A model generated the notes under the pieces. It was not told the origin of the DNA. It worked only from the letters and a program-made list of their open reading frames with translations, and searched no databases. A stretch of DNA of 64,000 nucleotides from Spizellomyces punctatus DAOM BR117 (taxonomy: Eukaryota > Chytridiomycota > Chytridiomycetes > Spizellomycetales > Spizellomycetaceae). Below are positions 24,289 to 32,927 of this stretch, in pieces. The stretch is from NCBI RefSeq assembly GCF_000182565.1, contig NW_015971540.1, positions 1,488,476 through 1,552,475 on the forward strand, in the 5' to 3' direction. A program made the position numbers and the translations under genes. How positions within the stretch are numbered: position 1 is the stretch's first letter; the number at the start of each line of letters is the position of its first letter.

Positions 24289-24709
24289 ATTCCAGAGTGG
24301 CCGTCCGCGCGGTGGGGTTATGAACGTGAAGAGTCGGCAACGGTATGGAGAAGCCTTTCCTCAGGTTTCTTCCTTGTGTTTACAAACAGTCAGCCAAACA
24401 CGATGGCAGCAACAATTGGATGCGGTAGAATCGGTGATTGGGAGCTTTCCAAACCTATCGATGTCATGATCGATTACCTCAAGCGCCAGGTCACGTGATC
24501 ACATCGACTGGCCAGATGCAACTTTCAATTGGAATAACAGCTATTGGGGACTCTCCAGCAATACGCTACGTTTGCCTATTTGTCTACCACAACAGCGAGA
24601 ATGCGCAGGACATTGTATCGAAAGAGAATGCGTTATCATTATCAAATCATACATACATGAAAAATAAATCCAAAAGTAGGAACCAGAAAGCTCAAATCGT
24701 CCCTTTAAT
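24289..24709. other. Spacer upstream of PDH-E2
   Basis: Between the DLAT start and the C2orf81-like stop, both on the minus strand. Probably the DLAT promoter and the 3' end of the upstream gene. No other gene recognised. Confidence 0.4.
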
Positions 24710-26709
24710 TTAAGCAACAATTCCCTTCTGCTGACGTTTGTCTGATGCATCTCCTTCCAGCTTTTCGCTTCCTCCCGTAGCAATGCCGGGTAACGGAGCA
24801 AGGCCTTGTGCTGCGAGAGGTACGCGTCGGATTGTGGGTCGCGCTCGGGACAAAACTTTGGCGAGGGGATCAATGGAAGTCGGTGGGGTGGCGGGTGCTG
24901 GAAGGAATTTGGAAGCCGTGCTTTGGAAGGATGATGTGGGATGAGGAGGCTATAGAGGATGCGATGTATGTTAGGTTTCGTAGAATGGATTAGAGCAGAC
25001 AGTGTTATGGTAGCTCCTTACCCCTTTCGGGAGCGATGGACCTCGTTTGACGAGGTCACCTTCTCTGAGAATGACTCCTGGCGCAACCTTCATAGTTTCC
25101 GCCTTGATAACAAAAAAGTATGAATGAATATCCCATGAAATTGACAAATGGCCGGACCATAACTCACCAACGACGGCACTTCAAGTGCCACATCTTCCAC
25201 AAATCCTGCTCCGTGGTTCAAAGCTCCAAGAAGGCTTGCAATACTTCCAGAAGCGCCTTCTTTCGACTTTCTCTGCTTTTGTTTACTTGTGCTACTTTTT
25301 GCCTTTGGTGGCAGACTAGGCCCTTTTCTTTCACCGATATCCGTAGCTTTTCGAGGTTGCCGGATACTGCGTTTCTGGTGAGCATATCTAGCGGTGGTAG
25401 TCTCAGCAGCAGATGATGCTGCCGGTGGTGTTCGTGGTGGCTGTGGGTGGGACTTTGAAGAGTTTACCGGAACCGCGCTGGTGTCCACTGGTAATAGTCT
25501 GCTCTTGATACTGTGTCGTAACCACTTAGCTTTCATCGAAGCTCCGGGACTTACAATCCCTGCAATGACTTACCCTTGTCCAACAGCCTTCCCTGATCCA
25601 ACTTTCTTTACAACAACAATCCGACCCTCGTGGTCGTAACTCCAATCCACCGGCTTTCCGCCGTCTTTCTCCAAGTTTCGAAGACGTGCTAATACCCGCT
25701 TATTCTCCTTGAAAACCATAACACGGTCAGCATTGAGGCATGTGAGATAAACCCGTTCGTAGAGATCCAACCTCTTGAATCGCCATCTCTGCAACTTGCG
25801 CCGCAGATAACGGTGGTGGTTGACCGGCATCCTTTAAGGCCCCACCTCGGCGTCCACCACTTCCACTGGACCCAATGCGTCGACGAGCGGCTGTGGAAGT
25901 GGTGGAAGCGGCAAGGGATGCGGCGGACATCATTTCTGTTCGAGAGTCGCGGATCTGGACAGGGAACTCCAATGTTAGGCCGAATACCCGGAAAACACGA
26001 TTTGTCAGATACATACACTAATCTTTCTCTCCCTACTAGACACCAATGAACCAGCTGATGCTTTGATATTTGCAGATCCTGCGACACTTGGCCTATGGCG
26101 GTGGAGTCTATTATGTACATGGGACAATGCCAAAACATTCCCATTTACCTACCGTTGGGAAGCAACTGGCGCTGTCTCTACTATTTCTTGAGATGCTTCT
26201 GATTGCATACTAACAGTACTCGCTGATCTCGTCTCGAGAACGGGGGGAGGAGTTGGCTTTATGATTTCGAGCGGAGTTCGTCGAACGGGAATCGCGCCCG
26301 GCGCCCATGAGTCGATAATTGCTGGTTCTGGTTCTGTTAAAGTGTGTTATGAGTGAGTTCAGAGTGCCCTTCTATGGGAACAGCGATTCTTACCTTCATC
26401 TGGTTCCCAAGTGCATGGATCTATATCTCCAGGATCGCGGCGAAAAAAATGCCACTGAACAACGAAAATGAGACATTCCGCTCCATGAACGTATTCCCAC
26501 TTTAAACTGTCCCCCGATCTCACCTCCACAATCTCGTCAATCGTTTCCTTTGCAAATTGCACGGCGTAAGGCAAAACCTGACTCTCAATATGTTTCTCAA
26601 ACAGGACATCTTGGGACCTCTGCACGATATGCTCCACCAACGACACAATAAACAGTTCCCCCTCCTCGGTGTCAATCAGCTGCAGGTAATCATCTTTGGT
26701 GGTTGTCAT
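24710..26709 (-). CDS. C2orf81: C2orf81 homologue, predicted ciliary protein
   Basis: Homologue of vertebrate C2orf81, an uncharacterised protein of ciliated lineages. The N-terminal exon starts MTTTKDDYLQLIDTEEGE. Splicing out 69 bases (GTGAGA..GTTCAG) joins TIDEIVE to WHFFRRDPGDIDPCTWEPDE, the family helix plus W-x-F-x2-R-D-x-G segment. The next exon has EPEPAIIDSWAPGAIPVRR, matching the conserved DSWAxGxxPV string. Later exons carry AAQVAEMAIQE joined to ENKRVLARLRNLEKDGGKPVD, a basic Ser/Lys-rich stretch, ETMKVAPGVILREGDLVKRG (human KLAPGV) and the end SIDPLAKVLSRARP, then QQKGIVA. About eight exons. Function unknown; conservation in a zoosporic fungus supports a flagellar role. Divergent from PPIL3 (197 bases between starts). 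Confidence 0.8.
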
Positions 26710-26906
26710 CGTGGGAGACTTTGTCGTGGTGAAGATGAAAGCTTCAACTGTGATCTGGTCGGAAGGGCGTGTAGTTGATTACGTGAAGGCTTATTGTTGG
26801 GTTGTTGGAAGGATGAGTCATCGCAGTATCGCTCTGCTAGGCGTTTTTAAATTGCAAACATTTGTCGATCCGTTGACACCTATAGACTTTGAAGCCCTTC
26901 CCAACA

Positions 26907-27792
26907 ATGGTATAGTAGCGCTGTCTATCATTTGTGAGATCCGACTAAATTGACTGCTTCCTAATGGTTTGAATTTACCAGTCTGTAACTCTGCATACCG
27001 ACCTGGGCGACATCAAAATTGAGGTCTTTTGCGAAGGTATGCTCGTCCTTGTTCCTCGGAGATATGTCTGCAACGGACGCCTTACTTATTTTCTTTTGAA
27101 TGATAGCGACACCCAAGGCCGCTGAGGTAAAATATCACCATTTACTCCTCAAAAATGTGACAACTCCCGCTCACATCCTGTCACTGTAGAATTTTCTGGC
27201 CCTCTGTGCAAGCGGATATTACAACAACTGCCTCTTCCACAGGTACGTATTAGCTGAACCATTTTCCACCCCACGATGAGATATCTCACCTCAGAAGACA
27301 GAAATATGAAAGGCTTCATGATCCAAACTGGGGATCCAACGGGAACCGGAAAAGGTGGAACGAGTATCTGGGGTCGAAAGTTTGAGGATGAGATCAAGGC
27401 AACCTTAAAGGTACTGTCTATACACTTCCGCTTCTGCTCAATCCCTCCGCAAATGTTTACAAGGTGATTGTATCAGCACAATGCCCGAGGCATCGTCTCC
27501 ATGGCTAACAAGGGCCCAGATACCAATCTGTCCCAGTTCTTTATTACCTATGCAAAACAAGCACATCTGGATTCAAAGTACACTGTGTTTGGAAAGTGAG
27601 TTGGAGCGCAATCTTCGTTGGTCTGCTGTTGCTGCCGATATTTACGTTTCCAATAGAGTGATTGACGGATGGGATGCGTTGGACTCGTTGGAGAAGGTAC
27701 CAGTGGATGAGAAGTCCCGGCCGATACAGGACGTGCGGATACGCACTGTTACAATACATGCAAACCCTATAGCAGAGGCTGTGGGGCGATGA
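26907..27792 (+). CDS. PPIL3: Cyclophilin PPIL3, peptidyl-prolyl isomerase
   Basis: Spliceosome-associated cyclophilin-type peptidyl-prolyl cis-trans isomerase. Exon 1 is the ATG alone (26907-26909). Exon 2 (26982-27036) continues [18 protein letters not shown]. Exon 3 is a 20-base microexon (27107-27126) encoding the ATPKAAE segment, and further exons carry [37 protein letters not shown] and [11 protein letters not shown]. Active-site residues of the family are present (R of FHR, F and Q of GFMIQ, QFF in LSQFFITY). The ending [15 protein letters not shown] fits PPIL3, whose length it matches. Phases agree at every junction I checked. Confidence 0.94.
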
Positions 27793-27947
27793 CCTGTCAA
27801 CACTAGAGCTCCCCGCGTGATAATTGTAAATAATCTGAACATTGGAAACTTTGGTACTGGGAATGAACTACGCGTGGAATTCTATTTAAAAGATTGCTAT
27901 ATTTATATATAAAAAAAAGTTGCACCCTCACATCCCAACACGATCCA

Positions 27948-28559
27948 CTAAGAAGACAAACCAAAGAGCCCCCTTCGCTGAGATGGTGCTGCCGCCTGAC
28001 TCTGCACGGCAGCATCGGTCATAAATGCATCCTGCGGTGCAGTTTGTTGTGGTGCCCCAGCATGGGGCGATGACATGATTGACAGTTGCTGTTGGGCCGT
28101 CTCAGGCTGGAATCCCTCTGGCAATGCCGGCGCTTGAGGCTTGTATGTATCCGCATTCATCCGATTCAACATGGCACTCACACCCTCCATAACAGCCAAA
28201 ATTGCTCCACCAAATACCGCCGAAATAGCCATTACTCTCGGTCCACTCCTAGCCGCCAAAATCGCTCCAGTAGCTGCACCGGCGATAATAGGATTCCATG
28301 CGTCCTCCTTCCCTCGAACACCAGCGATCATGCAGTCTCCTGCATTGAATAGACCGGACCAGACGGCAAAATTTCCTCCAAGAACTGGTGCGCGTGCTTT
28401 TATAGAGGCCAAAGAGCCTGCGAAACGTTCGCCTCGTGGTGAATTACGGTAACCCTTGAAACCGTGCCATACCGTCCCGCCTATTGCCCCCATGCAGAAA
28501 CCAACACCGACATCATTGACAATTGAGTATGGGCAGGGATCGCGACTGTGATCGGACAT
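27948..28559 (-). CDS. TIM17: Mitochondrial import translocase subunit Tim17
   Basis: Core subunit of the TIM23 presequence translocase in the inner membrane. A single exon of 203 aa starting MSDHSRDPCPYSIVNDVG. It shows four hydrophobic segments and the family strings GFCMGAIGGTVWHGFKGYRNSP, GGNFAVWSGLFNAGDCMI, RGKEDAWNPIIAGAATGAILAARSG and AILAVMEGVSAMLNRM. The conserved Arg/Asp residues before and within the cavity-lining helices are kept. The C-terminal 60 residues are Ala/Gln/Pro-rich and more variable, as is usual in the family. One of the few intronless genes in the window. Convergent with PPIL3, with 155 bases between stops. Confidence 0.96.
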   Translation of the reverse strand: MSDHSRDPCPYSIVNDVGVGFCMGAIGGTVWHGFKGYRNSPRGERFAGSLASIKARAPVLGGNFAVWSGLFNAGDCMIAGVRGKEDAWNPIIAGAATGAILAARSGPRVMAISAVFGGAILAVMEGVSAMLNRMNADTYKPQAPALPEGFQPETAQQQLSIMSSPHAGAPQQTAPQDAFMTDAAVQSQAAAPSQRRGLFGLSS

Positions 28560-29218
28560 GGTTTGCTTTGTGCTTTCTCTTCGTGGAGTGCGGAGGAAGG
28601 GACTGCTTGTTCAGCTGGTTGGTCTGCATGAAATAAAGAAGATTGTCAGAACGGCCACGTAAACGTATGCAGAGCGACCTGAACACAAAACATTTACAGG
28701 CAAAGACCAAACTTACGTTTACCAGAGAAGGCGACGAGATGGATGCAATGAGAAAATAATCCAAAAGTGCAAGACGGCTTCGGAGCTGCAAATCCAAAAT
28801 TCAAAACTGCAAGTCAATTCCTGTCTCCATGGCAACTGAGATGTATGAATCACAGCAGTGTACGTAAGCAAACACACAAGCCACAACAGTCATTGAACAG
28901 TGCGAGACCAACTCGCGGATTTGTTTGAATATAAAACAAGAAGAAAAAAAAAGAAAGACAAAGAGCGCAAACGCATGATTTCTAGCGTCTGCATTATACC
29001 CCTGCAGACCGTTCCCATCATGCCATCCAAAGCCAGCTAGGGCTGGTATTACCCGGTGTCTTATGGCTGTTGGTCCGCCCGTGTTTCGGCGATCTCTTTG
29101 TCTCGCAAAGAGTGGCCGAAGCAGACTATACTGAGCTGCAGGCGTATCACCATCATGCACTCCATTTCCATCCTTCCGGGTATGGCGATTTTGATAACGC
29201 CAGTCTGGTTGTACTGTG
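28560..29218. other. Spacer TIM17 to PPZ-type phosphatase
   Basis: Tandem minus-strand spacer of 659 bases with the TIM17 promoter and the 3' end of the phosphatase gene. A plus-strand frame is open from about 28986 to 29288 with some protein-like text (FVSQRVAEADYTELQ), but it has no ATG and overlaps the phosphatase last exon antisense. I do not call it a gene. Confidence 0.35.
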
Positions 29219-31528
29219 TCACGGCTTATTCAACATCGGTGGGGAGAGTCGTCGTCGGCCTTTCAAGGAATGTTTTGGATGCGTTTGAGGTTGTAAGATT
29301 TCAAAAGAACAAAGAAGGTCTTCATTGACTACATGGAGGGAAGTACTATAATTAGCACAAGGAGGTCGCCATAGTAGCATAGCACCAGCATGTGTTCATA
29401 CCACACATCACCGCCCTGAATGTAGACAACCGCCAGTCAGCACCGAATATAAACAGCGAATGCCGCAAACCACACATTTACTCACCCTTTGTTATCAAAC
29501 TCTCCACAGTAGTTTGGTGCGGAAAACACTGTCACCAAGGTTCTATTGTTGAAGAATTCATAGCCTTCTTCCACTACCATGTGCGCTCGACAAACCTATT
29601 CGGTGACAAACAATTATCAGCACCGTATTGTTCTAAGGTTGCTGTAAGAGTGGCACCCACCAAATCCAGATCATGTCGACTGAGGAACTCGGACACAATA
29701 GTCTTGCTGAAGCCTATTTGAAGTAGCACGTCAGCGCGCTCTTCTAATGGTTAAAAATTCATTGAGACTCACAGTAACTAACACCCCGCTCATTATCCTT
29801 GTAAATGAGAAACAAAGGTCAACAACGGGCACTAAAATCATAGAACAGGACAATCCGGCTGCAACAAGCTTGCTTGCCGGATGGTACCCTCATGAATTTC
29901 ATACCTCCCAATCAGTAGCGAGCTATAATTGATACAGGAGTTAGCAATTTTGGAATCATAGATTGAAGGTCTCATCGAATTATACTCACATCGCTTGGAT
30001 CGGACCACAAAAGATCTGATGTAACAAAATAAATTCAGCCTTTCGGTAAGTCTTGCAGTTCCTGCCGCGTGCACATACCGTTTAATAACCCAAAATCAGG
30101 TACATCCGACGGCCGCGCGACTGCCCGAATGTCATCCATGCTGGAGAAGTAGTGAAGTTATTCAATAACCAGCCTATAAAGCAAACAGCTGGGAAACATC
30201 AACACATACGAATGCAGGCTTGGTGATAACCCTCCATGGACACAGAATATCTGAATCATTTTAATCGTTTAGGTTGGCGATTTTATATCCTATCTCTCCT
30301 ACACCGTACCTTTCCTATTTAACAGATTTATTTAATTGTTCATCAAAGAAGGAAAACCAAAAATTTGACCTTACCAGCAACCAATGCAGCAATGGGCAAG
30401 CAATTGAAGACATCCGTGAATACTTTCCACACCTTCAAATTGCATCGTCGCTTGCATTCATCGTAAAACCCATACACTGCGGTCAAGTCGTAAGACATCT
30501 CCACCAAATATCTACGACATCAAAACAGGGTAGATACACACCTCTGTNNNNNNNNNNNNNNNNNNNNNNNNNNNNNNNNNNNNNNNNNNNNNNNNNNNNN
30601 NNNNNNNNNNNNNNNNNNNNNNNNNNNNNNNNNNNNNNNNNNNNNNNTTCTCCCGCGGTCGACGTAATCACCTTAACCGGTAATAATGATGTTACAAAAT
30701 GGCCCAATCGCACAACATAATCCATGCATATCTTTACCCAAGAATAGATAATTCGTGCTGGGAGGATATCCGCAAAGGTCGAATATTCGCAAAAGGTCGT
30801 GGAACTGGCCGTGAATATCACCTGACACGGGGCACCTGTATTAGAGCTTGCATTCTCGATTAGAGCGGTGAGAGTCCTCAAGTATACACACCAACGATAT
30901 TGACAGGAGGGAGCAGCTCCAATAGGATTGGTTGGCTCATAAAGACTTCTCGTGCTTTATGACAGACAGATAGAACCTCGGAATTTTTCAAGCAGAGAGA
31001 TTTCGACACCTTGTGGTTTCGCGCATCCAAAAGCCGTGCAATTATGTCGTCCAGATCATATTTGTCTTTTGGGCCAATTCTTCCACCAAAACTACTGGAA
31101 AAGGCAGTTCTCGGTGACGCCGGTGACTCTGAGATTGGGCTACTGGGCACATCATCGGCGTTGTTTGCAGTATCATCTGGATTGGTGGGGTCCGACTCCT
31201 CGCCTGCAGATGAGGGATCATCAGCGTCCTGATCTCCAAAATTTGGTGGTGGTGATCCAAGATGCTTGGGTGGTGGGCTTGTAGGTGTCGGCACGGGTAC
31301 AGCAGCACCTTTTTTGATTTCCGTTGACTCCGTTAACGATAAGTCGTCTCCTCCACCGGATATGGATGCTGGCGCAGAAAATCGGCGTACGGGATCTTTA
31401 GATGCGACAGCGGCACCGCTGCTCAAGTTTTGCACGGATGCGGTTGTGAGTTCGGCAACGTCCTTTTCAGCAAAGCTCGAGATACTCTTCCGTTTTCCGT
31501 TCTTTATTTTCGAGTTACCGCTTCCCAT
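29219..31528 (-). CDS. PPZ1: PPZ-type serine/threonine protein phosphatase, gap inside
   Basis: PP1-family phosphatase with a long N-terminal extension, as in fungal Ppz1/2, which regulate ion homeostasis and wall integrity. It starts MGSGNSK (N-myristoylation consensus). About 145 Ser/Pro/Asp-rich residues precede the catalytic domain: [16 protein letters not shown] joined to [88 protein letters not shown] and [14 protein letters not shown]. An 18-base microexon (29905-29922, LATDWE) supplies the W-E-D-N-E-R-G string typical of PPZ rather than PP1. The assembly gap hides the segment with the metal-binding RGNHE motif. The last exons encode AVMC joined to [14 protein letters not shown], with a basic tail. 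Introns are numerous. Confidence 0.9.
30548..30647. other. Assembly gap of 100 N
   Basis: A run of exactly 100 unknown bases, the usual placeholder for a gap of unknown size. It lies in the phosphatase gene between the exon ending GDYVDRG-R and the exon end read as ..R before VYGFYDE. About 34 conserved residues are expected there. Confidence 0.99.
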
Positions 31529-32927
31529 GCTAGGCGCGAGTGCGGCAGGGTAGCTGGAACGGAAAGTCGCCGGTTTTTAATAGCCCAGCTTCTAGCAGCT
31601 AAGGTAAGGTAAATTGCAGTTCAGGGTCGAGAAACGACTGACGTCAGAGGAAATTAGCTAAAAACGAATGCGTCATGGTACACCCTTCCGGGGGGTAGAA
31701 TGCAAACCTTACTAAAGAACGCAACTGCTCGACTTTGACCACAGAGCTCACAGCCGCAAAAGAGACGGACCCGCAATTTGTCTCGCTCGTAGTCCCCAAA
31801 AAAACTCAACCTTGTCCAAATATGCACACAAACACACAAGTCGTTCCTTCCAATCTTTTCTACACTATCCAACAAAAGACAATAGATGCTAGCGTACAGA
31901 CGCCTGTTCAACTTGCTGTCGTCAAAGACAAAATGGCGATGATTTCCACAAAGGAAATCCCAAGATAGTAAAAAGCCGTTCAGGAAGGAGAGCCCCCCTC
32001 CGATGCTCCAAAAGTCGCGTGAACTAAGTTTGTGTAACTTCATCAGTCACATGAACAATCAATTGCTGACTCATCGGACCCTCAACTATAAATAAGCCTT
32101 TTTGGATATCTGCGTTGATCTTTCGGTTTTTGTTGCAGCAGGATACATGCACAAGGTTGGGAAGGCGACTCTTGATATGGGTGGTTGGCGGGTATGGAGA
32201 TGATAGTTTATTCCTAGTTCTTACTCTTGTAATTTCGTCCCTTTTCGGTCCTTCCCGCGCAACGACATCAAGGGGCGATTCAAACTTGTCAACCTTCAAG
32301 CCACGTTTATGTCGCGGGCGCCTTTTGGATGTTCAAAGCTCTTCCATGGGTATCCGTCTTTCTCAAACATATCGAACCCATTCCCATATCAAACATTGTT
32401 ACTGACCAGCGACTGCGGCATTCTCGTGTCCTTTTCAGAAACTCTGCAATGCTTTTTGTTTGCACGTATCGTTCACCTCATCTCTGATCCACAAAGCAAA
32501 TGAGAACTACAAGTCAACCTTTTAGCTATGCATCATTGTTACCATACTTGCCCAAAATCTCTTTAAGCTTGAGAATACAAAAGGATCTTTTTGAAAGTAA
32601 TTTGCACACAGTCTCTTTCTCCATTCAAAGACACGGAAGGCCAAAGTATTCGTAGCTTCTTCCTCTATGTATTCATGCAAAACAGCCGCAAAGTCGGGCG
32701 AACCGTTTTCCATTCGTTGGCTTCTTTATTGTAAAAACTCCTACAAAACCAACCCTCCGTTGGGCACGTTCCAAAGAAGCAACCGCGTCACGTCGCTAAG
32801 CAATTTTAGAACACTTACGTCACAATGTCCGATGGGTTGTGGAACTTTGGGACAGTTGGACTTTTTGGCTTAAAAGAACGGTCGACAAGGTTCATCTGCG
32901 TTATCGCATGGACACTAACTTGGCGCA
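31529..32927. other. Long divergent region phosphatase/nitrate reductase
   Basis: The longest spacer in the window (1.4 kb). It must contain the promoters of the phosphatase gene (-) and nitrate reductase (+). The part 31529-32020 shows nothing I can name. The part 32024-32713 contains minus-strand coding-like patches listed separately. I did not identify specific regulator sites with confidence. Confidence 0.4.
32024..32713 (-). pseudogene. Coding-like patches, unresolved gene or gene remnant
   Basis: Unrecognised. A minus-strand exon-like frame from ATG 32713 reads MENGSPDFAAVLHEYIEEEA with FRVFEWRKRLCANYFQKDPF. A GTATGG donor then a CATTGCAG acceptor keep frame into FLKRTRECRSRW. Downstream, two other frames are protein-like: KDGYPWKSFEHPKGARDIN, and VDKFESPLDVVAREGPKRDE to INADIQKGLFIVEGPMS, ending at 32024. 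I could not join all three with normal introns without meeting stops. So this is either a real gene with introns I misplace, or a remnant with a stop and a frameshift. It lies head-to-head with nitrate reductase, 214 bases from its start. The pseudogene type is a placeholder. Confidence 0.35.

Noticed and set aside
28986-29288. Plus-strand frame with protein-like text between TIM17 and the phosphatase
   Set aside because: No ATG, no convincing upstream exon, and its end is antisense to the phosphatase last exon, which is strongly supported by conserved residues.
30274-30881. Open frames spanning the run of N on both strands
   Set aside because: Artefacts of translating the assembly gap; the real coding there is the minus-strand phosphatase in short exons.
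31654-32043. Minus-strand frame of 129 codons beginning MKLHKLSSRDF
   Set aside because: Rich in Cys, Phe and Leu without pattern, overlaps the end of the other coding-like patches, and shows no family motif or splice logic.
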